Source of the DNA: Anaerolinea sp.
GTDB taxonomy: Bacteria; Chloroflexota; Limnocylindria; Limnocylindrales; CSP1-4
DNA: 64,000 nt
Reading direction: 5' to 3'
Assembly: GCA_013822395.1 (NCBI GenBank)
Contig: PNKK01000001.1
Coordinates: 84,970 to 148,969 of the forward strand
Under the pieces are notes generated by a model. The model did not search any database. It was not told where the DNA came from and worked only from the letters and a program-made list of their open reading frames with translations. This document shows, in pieces, positions 17,774 through 25,353 of this stretch; positions within the stretch are counted from its first letter, which is position 1, and each line of letters begins with the position of its first letter. A program made the position numbers and the translations under genes.

Positions 17774-18541
17774 TCAGCCGGAGTCGGCTCCGTCGGGTTC
17801 ATCGAGGCCGAGCGGGAGTCGACGGATCAGCGCCAATACGGGGGCGCTGCCGGCGCCGGCATCGGTCGTGGCCTCAGCATCCGGTGCCGGGTTTCCCGCC
17901 GCCGTCCCGCCCCCGACCGGGATGAACCGCCACAGGCGGCTGAGGACCCCGGGCAGATACGGGCTGGTGCGCCGGCGGGCGAGGACCCCCGCCAGCCCCT
18001 GGGCCGCGACGGCCGCGAAGAGAGCGCGACCCTCGCCCGGGATCGCGGGCACGGCGAGCACCTCGTCACCCGGGTGGAGGACGCGGCGGAGCTGGTCGCG
18101 TCGCCGTTCGAGCGGCATGGAGAGCAGCGACCGGCCGTCGAGGTGGAGGAGATCGAAGGCGAGGAACGCGACCGGCCGGCCGGACTCACCGGCAAGGCGC
18201 CGGGTCAGTTCGGCGGGATCGGCCCGCCCGCTCGGATCCACCACGACGAGCTCGCCGTCGAGGACCGCGGAGCGGGCCGCGACCCGGACACCAAGGCCCG
18301 CCAGCTCGGCCGGGACGAGCGCCAACGGCCGGCCGTCCTCGCCCAGGAAGACGACCTCGCCGGCACCAGGACGGGCCGCCGGCCCGACGATCGCGAGTAC
18401 GCGCCGGCCGCCCCATGCGGGCTCGAAGAGATGGTCGGACGAGTCGAACGGCTCGGCGAGGGGGCGAGCCAGCATCGGGCGCAGCGTGGCCGGCGGGTTC
18501 GGCATCGCCGGCTCGAGCCGCAGCGACAGCTGGTCGGTCAT
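17774..18541 (-). CDS. ATP-dependent DNA ligase-fold protein lacking the nucleophilic lysine
   Basis: A 255-residue homologue of the adenylation domain of LigD/LigC-type ligases. Motif I, normally E-P-K-W-D-G-x-R, here reads EPAWGGRR (40-47), so the AMP-accepting Lys and the following Asp are replaced. Motif III (AVLDGELVVVD) and IIIa (AFLAFDLLHLDG) are well preserved, whereas motif IV is altered to AGVLARRRTSPYLPG. No OB-fold domain follows; the C-terminus is low complexity. It could be a nucleotide- or DNA-binding scaffold rather than a ligase. A TACCAT box lies 9 nt upstream of the ATG. It stands alone on the minus strand between vapBC and deoC. Confidence 0.8.
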   Translation of the reverse strand: MTDQLSLRLEPAMPNPPATLRPMLARPLAEPFDSSDHLFEPAWGGRRVLAIVGPAARPGAGEVVFLGEDGRPLALVPAELAGLGVRVAARSAVLDGELVVVDPSGRADPAELTRRLAGESGRPVAFLAFDLLHLDGRSLLSMPLERRRDQLRRVLHPGDEVLAVPAIPGEGRALFAAVAAQGLAGVLARRRTSPYLPGVLSRLWRFIPVGGGTAAGNPAPDAEATTDAGAGSAPVLALIRRLPLGLDEPDGADSG

Positions 18542-18902
18542 CGCCCGGCGATGGTAGCCGGTAGACTCGCTTGCCGCGGCGGGCGGGCACACCATCGGAG
18601 GCATCCGATTTCCTGTGCCGCAGGTCGGCAGCTGATCCTCTGCCTCGCGCTGGTCCTCCCCCCTCCACTCCCGTTGATCGATCTCGTTCATCGATCCGGC
18701 ACCATCTGAGCGTGGCCATGGACCGATTCCGACGAATCCGCGGGCCGGCCGAGCGTGGCTGTCTCGGATCTGATGAATGACGTCGATCACGGGCGGGACT
18801 CGGGAGCGGCGGCCCCGGGGAGTCAGCACGGACGTTGGGATGCATACCACACGATCGGAAGCAGTCGCCACGCGCGGGGATCGGCGGTATCCTCACCCTC
18901 CC
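18542..18902. other. 361-bp divergent intergenic region
   Basis: No gene or RNA is recognised between the ligase-like gene and deoC. A GAGCGTGGC unit occurs twice (around 18704 and 18750). TACCAT (18556-18551, minus) and TATCCT (18888-18893, plus) are probable -10 elements for the two divergent genes. Confidence 0.5.
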
Positions 18903-19886
18903 ATGACGACCGCGCATCGGCCGGACACCCTCTCGCGGGAACGCGCCAGCGAGCTCGTGCGCGACTGGGCCGGCGGGAGACCCGGGCCGCTCGGCGCCGT
19001 CCTCGGGCGCCTCACCGCGGTCGACCAGGTGGGCGTGGAGCTCCGCGTCGACAGTCTGAAGAAGCGCTCGATCAAGAAGGCCTCCAAGCTGTGGGCCCTC
19101 GACCTCGCGATCCGGATGATCGATCTCACGACCCTCGAGGGGAAGGACACCCCGGGCAAGGTCCGGGCGCTCTGTCAGAAGGCGATCCACCCCCAGCCGG
19201 GCGACCCCACGATCCCGTCGGTCGCGGCGATCTGCGTCTACCCGGCCCTCGTCGCCGACGCGAAGGAGGCGCTCAGGGGTTCGACCGTCAAGGTCGCCAG
19301 CGTCGCGACGGGGTTTCCGTCCGGCCAGACCTTCCGCGACATCAAGGTGGCCGAGGTCCGGGCGGCGGCGGCGGCCGGCGCCGACGAGATCGACATGGTC
19401 ATCGATCGCGGCGCGTTCCTGTCGGGCGACTACGGGACGGTCTTCGACGAGATCGTCGAGGTCAAGGATGCCTGCGGCGAGGCCCATCTCAAGGTCATCC
19501 TCGAGACCGGCGAGCTCGAGACGTACGACAACGTCCGCCGGGCGAGCATCCTGGCGATGGCCGCCGGGGCGGACTTCATCAAGACCTCCACCGGCAAGGT
19601 GACGCCCGCCGCGACCCTCCCGGTCACGCTCGTCATGCTCGAGGCGATCCGCGACTTCGAGAAGGCGACCGGGCGGTCGGTGGGCATGAAGCCGGCCGGC
19701 GGGATCCGAACGGCCAAGGAGGCGATCCAGTACCTCGTCGTCCTGTACGAGACCCTCGGGCCGCGCTGGATGACGCCGGACCGCTTCCGGTTCGGGGCGT
19801 CCAGCCTCCTCAACGACGTCCTCATGCAGATCGAGAAGGAGCGGACGGGCCGCTACCAAGGCCCGGACCACTTCACGCTCGACTGA
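18903..19886 (+). CDS. deoC: Deoxyribose-phosphate aldolase DeoC
   Basis: A 327-residue class I aldolase cleaving 2-deoxyribose-5-phosphate to glyceraldehyde-3-phosphate and acetaldehyde in deoxynucleoside catabolism. Key motifs: RMIDLTTLEG, VATGFPSGQ, GADEIDMVID, LKVILETGELE, the Schiff-base motif GADFIKTSTGK (Lys ~227) and GMKPAGGIRT with the second conserved Lys. It is longer than E. coli DeoC (259) through an N-terminal extension and a C-terminal helix, as in the actinobacterial/eukaryotic-like branch. The ATG lies 9 nt after TATCCT. In many actinobacteria deoC is followed by a pair of aldehyde dehydrogenases; here such a pair lies 9 kb away at 28632-31111. Confidence 0.95.
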   Translation: MTTAHRPDTLSRERASELVRDWAGGRPGPLGAVLGRLTAVDQVGVELRVDSLKKRSIKKASKLWALDLAIRMIDLTTLEGKDTPGKVRALCQKAIHPQPGDPTIPSVAAICVYPALVADAKEALRGSTVKVASVATGFPSGQTFRDIKVAEVRAAAAAGADEIDMVIDRGAFLSGDYGTVFDEIVEVKDACGEAHLKVILETGELETYDNVRRASILAMAAGADFIKTSTGKVTPAATLPVTLVMLEAIRDFEKATGRSVGMKPAGGIRTAKEAIQYLVVLYETLGPRWMTPDRFRFGASSLLNDVLMQIEKERTGRYQGPDHFTLD

Positions 19887-19967
19887 CGCGCTCGGTGCCG
19901 TGCGCCTCGGTGCACCACCGAGCTCCACCGTGCGGAACCCGGGCCCACGCCGGGGCGTCAGCCGGCC

Positions 19968-20900
19968 ATGACGCGACGCCCGCTCGTACTCGCCGGACTC
20001 GTCATCTTCTTCGCGGCTGCCTGTTCCCGGGGCGCCTCGCCGTCACCGACAGCGGGGCCCACACCAACCCCGACGCCCGGACCCGCCCTCACCCTCGCCG
20101 AGCTGAAGGCCGCGATCATCGATCGATTCGGGCCGCTCTGGTACTGCGACCCGGACTTCTACCCGATCGCGCGCCGCGAGGAGATCGACGCCGCCCGCCA
20201 GCGCTGGCCGGAGGTCATGGCCGACACGGACGCCGTCGAGGCGATCGCCGCGAGGCAGGGTCTGGATCCTGCGGCCGACTTCACCGACGAGCAGAAGCTC
20301 GCCATCTACCAGGCCTGGAAGGTCCTCAACGCGATCGCGCTCGAGCCCATCGGCAACGACACGTACCGCTTCGACTACCTCGCCCAGCCGCCCGCCGGCG
20401 CCACCGACGGCACGAGGACGGGCGGCACGATCACCGCGGCCGGCGAGATCACCGTCGAGCAGGAGGCCCCCGCGGGCGAGCCCATCTGCCCGATCTGCCT
20501 GGCCCGGGGCACGGCGATCGACACTCCGGATGGGGGAGTGCGGGTTGAGACGCTCCGGATCGGGGACGCGGTCTGGACGCTCGACACGCACGGAGCGCGG
20601 GTGCGCGGCACCGTTACCGCGGTGGGGTCAATGCCGGCGCCCGCCGGTCATCGCGTCGTCCGGCTCGTCCTTGCCGACGGGCGGACGGTGACCGCATCCT
20701 CGGGCCACCCGCTCGCCGACGGCCGCCGTCTCGGGGACCTCCGTGCCGGCGATGCCGTGGACGGCTCGCTCGTCGTGTCGGCGGACCTCATCGCCTACGA
20801 CGGCGCGCGGACCTGGGACATTGCCGTCAGCGGCCCGACCGGGACCTACCTCGTCGACGGGATTCCGGTTCGGAGCACGATCGACCAGTCCAGGTCATGA
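19968..20900 (+). CDS. Lipoprotein with C-terminal Hint (hedgehog/intein) domain
   Basis: A 310-residue predicted lipoprotein: hydrophobic leader ending FAAAC (lipidated C19), a Ser/Thr/Pro tether to ~40, and a helical domain of unknown function (~41-165, LTLAELKAAIIDRFGPLWY...). A Hint domain then starts at C177 in CPICLARGTAIDTPDG. Typical Hint features follow: RVETLRIGDAVWTLD, VRLVLADGRTVTASSGHPLADG (block-B His 247), LRAGDAV and the final TWDIAVSG...TYLVDGIPV strands. The terminal His-Asn of inteins is missing, as in hedgehog-type domains that cleave at their N-terminal Cys without splicing. Autocleavage is inferred, not shown. It follows deoC by 81 nt. Confidence 0.82.
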   Translation: MTRRPLVLAGLVIFFAAACSRGASPSPTAGPTPTPTPGPALTLAELKAAIIDRFGPLWYCDPDFYPIARREEIDAARQRWPEVMADTDAVEAIAARQGLDPAADFTDEQKLAIYQAWKVLNAIALEPIGNDTYRFDYLAQPPAGATDGTRTGGTITAAGEITVEQEAPAGEPICPICLARGTAIDTPDGGVRVETLRIGDAVWTLDTHGARVRGTVTAVGSMPAPAGHRVVRLVLADGRTVTASSGHPLADGRRLGDLRAGDAVDGSLVVSADLIAYDGARTWDIAVSGPTGTYLVDGIPVRSTIDQSRS

Positions 20901-20938
20901 TCGGCATCGAGGTCGGTGTCGACCCAGGTTCGCGCGCG

Positions 20939-21490
20939 TCAGAGCGGCTTGAGAGAGGGCCCGAACCCGAGGGTCTCACCGAGCTTGGCGCGCACCTGTC
21001 GCAGCGTGTCGGCCATGAGGGTTCCCCGGCCCCGCTCCTCGAGAAGTTCGGCCTTCTCGACGACGAACACGAGATCCGTCTGGGCGATCGAGTCCGTCCG
21101 CAGGCCTCCGTCAGGATGTCGAACGAGAACGTCGTGCCGGCCCTGGTATTCAATCTGGGAGCTGCAGAGGACGACGACGACCGTCGGGTGGAGGGGATCC
21201 CGGCAGTCGGTCTTGCTCGAGACGACGATCACCCATCGGCTGTCTCGCCGCGGCGGTTCGCCTGGTGCGCTCGTTGCTAGGAGGCGCTCGATGCTCGCCC
21301 GCGTCGGGGTCCGGCCGCCGTTCTCGTACTTGCGGAGGGTCTCGGGCGCGATGCCGGCGCGCCCGGCGAGCTCGGCCTGGGTCAGGCCGAGGCGCTGACG
21401 CTCGGCCCGCAGGAGGGCGCGCCAGCCCGACTCGGGCGCCGGCCCCGCCTGCGTCCGCTTCGCCGATCCCGATCGATCCTGTGGCCCCAT
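20939..21490 (-). CDS. XRE-type HTH fused to a MazF/PemK-like toxin domain
   Basis: A 183-residue protein with two parts. Residues 22-72 form a Cro/C1 helix-turn-helix (LLRAERQRLGLTQAELAGRAGIAPETLRKYENG). Residues ~80-176 resemble a MazF/PemK barrel: RWVIVVSSKTD, HPTVVVVLCSS, VLVRHPDGGLRTDSIAQTDLVFVVEKAELL and a final LRQVRAKLGETLGF helix. The usual first MazF strand (GEIW...DLxP) is absent or replaced by the HTH. This could be a toxin-antitoxin fusion, a self-regulating toxin, or a regulator built on an inactive toxin fold. The start ATG has GAGGG 4 nt upstream. It converges on the Hint lipoprotein gene. Confidence 0.72.
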   Translation of the reverse strand: MGPQDRSGSAKRTQAGPAPESGWRALLRAERQRLGLTQAELAGRAGIAPETLRKYENGGRTPTRASIERLLATSAPGEPPRRDSRWVIVVSSKTDCRDPLHPTVVVVLCSSQIEYQGRHDVLVRHPDGGLRTDSIAQTDLVFVVEKAELLEERGRGTLMADTLRQVRAKLGETLGFGPSLKPL

Positions 21491-21585
21491 CCGGCCCTCA
21501 AGCGGCGACCCCGGGGCGCTCGACGCGAGCTATCAGCGCCCGGTACGCGTAGGAAGCACCAGCGTGGTCGCGCCGTCAATTGGAG

Positions 21586-21608
21586 AACCGGTACAACCTG
21601 TACTGGTT
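21586..21608. repeat. Palindrome between the DUF234-type ATPase and XRE-MazF genes
   Basis: AACCGGTACA-ACC-TGTACTGGTT is a 10-bp inverted repeat with one mismatch and a 3-nt loop. It begins 6 nt after the ATPase stop and is 96 bp upstream of the XRE-MazF start, so it may be a hairpin ending the ATPase transcript or an operator for the HTH protein. No T-run follows. Confidence 0.6.
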
Positions 21609-21613
21609 GCCGG

Positions 21614-23050
21614 TCAGGGTTGATCGCCTCCGAGGCGGTCGAAGCCCAGCATCTGATCGAGATCGTAGCCGCGGACCTGCTCGCTTCGCAGTTGTGGCTC
21701 GAGGCCGCCTCGTCCCCACAGCACCAGCAGCAGCTCGTCGATGGGGCTGGGCACCGCCGCAGCCTTGGCCAGCAGCTGGACGATCTCGCCCTGACCCAAC
21801 GGACGCTCCTGCCACTTGGCCCCCCCGAGCAGGACCGATCGGGCGCCGCGCATCCCCAGCACGTCGACCTCGACGGCCGGACCGGTCGTGCTCCACCAGC
21901 GACCCACCACCAGGTCCTCGGGGAGCTCACGGGACGCGACCAGCTGCGCCGCGTGCTGGCGAGAGAGCTCTTCGAAGACCCAGCCCAGGTGCTTCTGCCA
22001 CTGCTCGCGCCGGCGGCGGAGCACCGCCCGTCCCTGGCCGCCGCCGATCTGCGCCGCATCCGAGTAGAGCACCGAGAACCAGAAGGCCAGGTATGGATCG
22101 TCGATCTCATAGAGGGGTCGGGTCCGGCGCGGTGAGCCGAGCGCCACCGACCGACGCACGAAGCCAGAGTGGACGAGGACCTCAAGCGGGTGCTCGATCC
22201 GCTGAGCGGCTTCGTCGGCGATCTCTGACTGACGCGTCCGACCGCGGCCGATGGCGGCCAGGATTCGGGGGTAGCCGCCGACGTCGGGAAGCTCCTCGCG
22301 GAGGATGCCGAGCGCGTCCTCGAAGAGAAGGCCGCCGGGCGTCGCCGCCAGGCGCACCAAGTTTGCCTCGGTGCTCACCTCGGGATCCCAGCGGCGCAGG
22401 TGGAGCGGATAGCCGCCGCACGCGGCGTACGCTTCCAGGAAGGCCGGCGCCGACAGGCGCGGCAGGAACACGCGGGCTCGGGGCGCCGGGAGGGGATCAA
22501 GGCGCTTGGCCAATGTCGGCCGGCCGCGCAGGGCGCCACCGGGACCCAACATCAACTCGATGGTGCCCACCGCCGAGCCGGTGAGTGCCAGCATCAATCG
22601 CGTCCCGGGCCGCAGATGGTCCCACACGACCTGCACGATGCTGGCGAAGCCACGGGTCGACTGCGCGAGATAGGGGACCTCGTCGAGCACGACGACGAGC
22701 GGCTCCTGCCGGGCCAGGGCGGCGACGAAACGGAGGGCGGCCTCCCAGCTGGCGAAGGAGCCGCCCCCGAGCTCGAGGGCCCCTTGTCCGAGGTCGCGAG
22801 CGATCGCCTCGGCGAAGCGGCGCAGCTCCACCGCCTCCGCCTGCTGGGTAGCCCCGAAGAAGAGCGCGCGCTTGCCCTGAACGAAGTGCGAGAGGAGGAA
22901 CGTCTTGCCTACCCGCCGCCGTCCCCAGAGCACGACCAGCTGCGGCGCCTCGTCCAGCGTCTGGCTCCACAGCGTCTCCAGTTCAGTCGCTTCCGCGTCG
23001 CGCCCCGGGGACCGTTCGAGGCCACGGGCCCATGTCAGTGGTAGGAGCAC
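21614..23050 (-). CDS. Archaeal-type ATPase with DUF234-like C-terminal nuclease-like domain
   Basis: A 478-residue P-loop ATPase. Walker A is WGRRRVGKTFLL (~42-53), Walker B is LVVVLDEVPYL, and LALTGSAVG follows as sensor. After the ATPase domain comes a winged-helix-like region (RTRQSEIADEAAQRIEHPLEVLVHSGFVRR), LYEIDDPYLAFWF, then a DUF234-type domain with WSTTGPAVEVDVLG resembling a PD-(D/E)xK core. Such ATPases are widespread in archaea and patchily present in bacteria, with unknown function and frequent island location. The GTG start at 23050 lies just downstream of a TTGTA/TACAA palindrome. The Fic gene is upstream on the same strand. Confidence 0.85.
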   Translation of the reverse strand: MLLPLTWARGLERSPGRDAEATELETLWSQTLDEAPQLVVLWGRRRVGKTFLLSHFVQGKRALFFGATQQAEAVELRRFAEAIARDLGQGALELGGGSFASWEAALRFVAALARQEPLVVVLDEVPYLAQSTRGFASIVQVVWDHLRPGTRLMLALTGSAVGTIELMLGPGGALRGRPTLAKRLDPLPAPRARVFLPRLSAPAFLEAYAACGGYPLHLRRWDPEVSTEANLVRLAATPGGLLFEDALGILREELPDVGGYPRILAAIGRGRTRQSEIADEAAQRIEHPLEVLVHSGFVRRSVALGSPRRTRPLYEIDDPYLAFWFSVLYSDAAQIGGGQGRAVLRRRREQWQKHLGWVFEELSRQHAAQLVASRELPEDLVVGRWWSTTGPAVEVDVLGMRGARSVLLGGAKWQERPLGQGEIVQLLAKAAAVPSPIDELLLVLWGRGGLEPQLRSEQVRGYDLDQMLGFDRLGGDQP

Positions 23051-23060
23051 TGGACTGCAA

Positions 23061-23080
23061 GGCCTTTGTAGTACAAGGCC
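23061..23080. promoter_or_regulatory. Palindromic operator-like site upstream of the DUF234-type ATPase
   Basis: GGCCTTTGTAGTACAAGGCC is a near-perfect inverted repeat centred on TTGTAGTACAA, placed 10 bp before the GTG start codon. Its position at a start site suggests an operator or translational hairpin. Confidence 0.6.
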
Positions 23081-23191
23081 GTATGCGCGAGCCAGGACGA
23101 GATTGAGGGCGCCGAGCCGTTCGTCGGGCGACAGAGGGGAACCTTGGCCGTGGCCACGATGCTCCGGGGTCGGGGTGGGCCACAGCGACTC

Positions 23192-24421
23192 TCAGGACCG
23201 CCGGCCCGAGCCCTTCCCGGGCGATGGCCGTCGCGGCTCTCCGGTGCGCGTGGGCGTCAGAGCCTCGAATTCGAACTCGTCGAGCAGATCCAGCAGCGCC
23301 GGCGCCTCCCATGCGCGGTTCCGCTTCCGCCCGATTGTCACCGGCCGGAGGACCTTCGCCCCCTCGAGGCGCAGCACGGCCTCGCGGGCCTGCGGATACG
23401 AGACACCCAGCTGCGAAGCAGCGGTATTGATGTCGATCACCGGTCGCGCTGCCAGCAGCCCGATGAGCCGCTGGGTGGCCGAGGTGCGACGGGGGCGGCC
23501 GGCGACCTCGCGCCACGCCGCCTGGAGGCCCGCGAGCGCCTCGCCGAGCCTTGCCGCAAGAACGGTCGAGTCGCGGAGCGCGTGAGCGAACCGGGTCGCC
23601 CACCCGGCCAGGTCGCCCGTTCGGTACAGGATGAGCCCCTCCACATATGCGCTTGCGTTGGCGACGAGGACGAGGCTGATCGGCGGCACGAACCGCGGCG
23701 CGACGGCGCGCCGCCGGAGGATGACGTGGATGAGCGCTCGGCCGACACGGCCGTTGCCGTCGGCGAATGGGTGGATCGTCTCGAACTGCGCGTGCGCGAT
23801 CGCCGCCTGGGCCACCGGCGGCAGGTCGGAGCGGCTGATGAACGTGCAGAGGTCGTCCAGCAGAGGCCGGACCTCGGAGGCCGGCGGCGGGATGAACTCG
23901 GCCCGGCGGGGACTCACCGACGAGCCGCCGATCCAGTTCTGTCGATCGCGGATCCTCCCACCGAAGCGCTCGTCCTCGGTGCCGGCGAAGAGGATCCGGT
24001 GGAGCTCGAGCAGGTCCTCGGTCGCGACGGTGTCGGCTCGCGCACCGAGCTGGATCGCCTGCTCCATCGCCAGGACGTTCCCGACGACGCCGCGGGCCGT
24101 CCGATCTGCAGCGGCTGGATCGAGGACGGCCTTGGCCAGTCGGCGGTGCGAGAGGCGGAGGCCCTCGATCTTCGACGACGCCACGCTCTCGGCACGGAGG
24201 AGCTGTCGACTGAGCGCCTCGAGCCCGGAGAGTTCACGAGCGACGTCGAGATCTCGAACGGCCCGTTCGGCTTCGGCAATCGACTCCGCGACCGAGAGGG
24301 GGAACACCGGATCGATCGAGGAGACTGGATCTGGAACAAACGCCTCGTACGCGAAGGTGTGCGCCGACTCGCCATAGCCGCCCGCGTGACCTTCCCAGAG
24401 CAACCGAACCGTCCGAGGCAT
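23192..24421 (-). CDS. Fic-family AMP-transferase with C-terminal winged helix
   Basis: A 409-residue Fic protein that would transfer AMP (or another nucleotide group) to a target hydroxyl. The N-terminal Fic_N region includes ASSKIEGLRL (82-87 SSKIEG), matching the inhibitory [S/T]xxxE[G/N] motif, so it is predicted to be class II and auto-inhibited. The catalytic motif HPFADGNGRVGR (217-228) is complete. Residues ~310-390 form a winged helix (INTAASQLGVSYPQAREAVLRLE) common in stand-alone Fic/DOC regulators. It is 141 bp upstream of the DUF234-type ATPase on the same strand. Repeated GTGAAGG elements in its promoter suggest autoregulation. Confidence 0.93.
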   Translation of the reverse strand: MPRTVRLLWEGHAGGYGESAHTFAYEAFVPDPVSSIDPVFPLSVAESIAEAERAVRDLDVARELSGLEALSRQLLRAESVASSKIEGLRLSHRRLAKAVLDPAAADRTARGVVGNVLAMEQAIQLGARADTVATEDLLELHRILFAGTEDERFGGRIRDRQNWIGGSSVSPRRAEFIPPPASEVRPLLDDLCTFISRSDLPPVAQAAIAHAQFETIHPFADGNGRVGRALIHVILRRRAVAPRFVPPISLVLVANASAYVEGLILYRTGDLAGWATRFAHALRDSTVLAARLGEALAGLQAAWREVAGRPRRTSATQRLIGLLAARPVIDINTAASQLGVSYPQAREAVLRLEGAKVLRPVTIGRKRNRAWEAPALLDLLDEFEFEALTPTRTGEPRRPSPGKGSGRRS

Positions 24422-24427
24422 CGTCCC

Positions 24428-24516
24428 AACCCTTCACGACGGCGATTCTTGTGAAGGTTACGCGCGCAAGGCAACATAAACAAGCAGACTGTGAAGGGCT
24501 GTGAAGGGCTGTGAAC
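24428..24516. promoter_or_regulatory. GTGAAGG repeat cluster upstream of fic
   Basis: AACCCTTCAC (24428-24437) and GTGAAGGTT (24451-24459) form an inverted repeat. TGTGAAGGGC occurs in tandem at 24490-24499 and 24500-24509, with a partial third copy to 24516. The cluster starts 7 bp from the fic start codon. It reads as a multi-site operator, plausibly for the winged helix of the Fic protein itself. Confidence 0.65.
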
Positions 24517-24664
24517 CACCGACACCCGTGCTCGAGGCGTCACTTGCCGGGTTCGCCATGACGAACGAGGCAAAGACGTCGCGAAGAGGGCGCCAACGTC
24601 AAGATGGTGAGCGGCACAGGATTTGCCGCTCTCGGTGAGCGTCCGCGCCGGGTCTCAACCGGAG

Positions 24665-25192
24665 TCAGGTGGGCAGGGGAGCCGTCTCGAGCACCGGAGT
24701 CGGCGGCTCGGCCGCGGCAGGCGCGAGGTCCGGCGCCTCCGACACGATGCCGACTCCGCCGAAGATCGCGAAGCCGTCGAGGGTCAGGACGGGTCCGCTC
24801 GGGTCGACGAGGTCCTTCTTCCGTGCGTCGCCGAACCCGCCGAAGATGCTTCTGCCGCGCAGCTCGACCCGCCATTGCGGCGGGACGACCAGGCGGCACC
24901 CGCCGAAGAGTGCCCGGACGGTGAGCGTCGCCCCCGCGGGGTCGAGCGTCGCGCGGCGGAGGTCCAGGGTCCCGCCGCCGTACCAGGCGGTGAGCGACGC
25001 CCGTCGAAGTGCCGGCGCCGTGCTGGCAAGGTCCAGTCCATCGTAGATCGCGACGAGATCGATCTCGTCGTCGGCCGCGCCGCCCTTAGAGGCCATCCGC
25101 TCTCGGGCGACCATCGCCGCGAGCGCGGACGCGATGCCGGCGACGAAGCCGATGACGAGGACGCCTCGCACGAGTGCCGTGAACGATCGCAT
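24665..25192 (-). CDS. Membrane-anchored LiaF-like (DUF2154-type) protein
   Basis: A 175-residue protein with one N-terminal membrane helix (RGVLVIGFVAGIASALAAMV). A beta-repeat C-terminal domain follows, with short strands (LTAWYGGGTLDLRRA, LTVRALFGGCRLVVPPQWRVELRG, SIFGGFGDAR, LDGFAIFGGVGI). This is the pattern of the LiaF/YvqF C-terminal domain ('cell wall-active antibiotics response protein'). In Firmicutes LiaF modulates a cell-envelope stress sensor; no LiaRS pair is nearby here, so the role is open. The ATG has GGGAGGAG 8 nt upstream. It lies alone between fic and the S9 peptidase. Confidence 0.75.
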   Translation of the reverse strand: MRSFTALVRGVLVIGFVAGIASALAAMVARERMASKGGAADDEIDLVAIYDGLDLASTAPALRRASLTAWYGGGTLDLRRATLDPAGATLTVRALFGGCRLVVPPQWRVELRGRSIFGGFGDARKKDLVDPSGPVLTLDGFAIFGGVGIVSEAPDLAPAAAEPPTPVLETAPLPT

Positions 25193-25270
25193 TGGGTGCT
25201 CCTCCCGGACGCTGTGATCGGATGAATCGTGGGCGCTGCAGGCCGTCCCGGCAAGGTCCGAGCGGCCCGA

Positions 25271-25352
25271 GATCAGCGGGATCAGCGGGATCTGCAGGAT
25301 CCGCGGAACCTCCAGGATCCGCGGAACCCGCAGGGCAGGCCGGAACCCGCGG
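25271..25352. repeat. Short tandem repeats between the LiaF-like and S9 peptidase genes
   Basis: GATCAGCGGG is doubled at 25271-25290. CAGGATCCGCGGAACC occurs at 25295-25310 and again at 25313-25328 (18-bp period), followed by degenerate copies up to the S9 gene stop. Confidence 0.8.
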
Positions 25353-25353
25353 G

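Noticed and set aside
18571-18780. 69-codon plus-strand frame between the ligase-like gene and deoC
   Set aside because: There is no ribosome-binding site or -10 box at the right distance and no conserved-looking segments.
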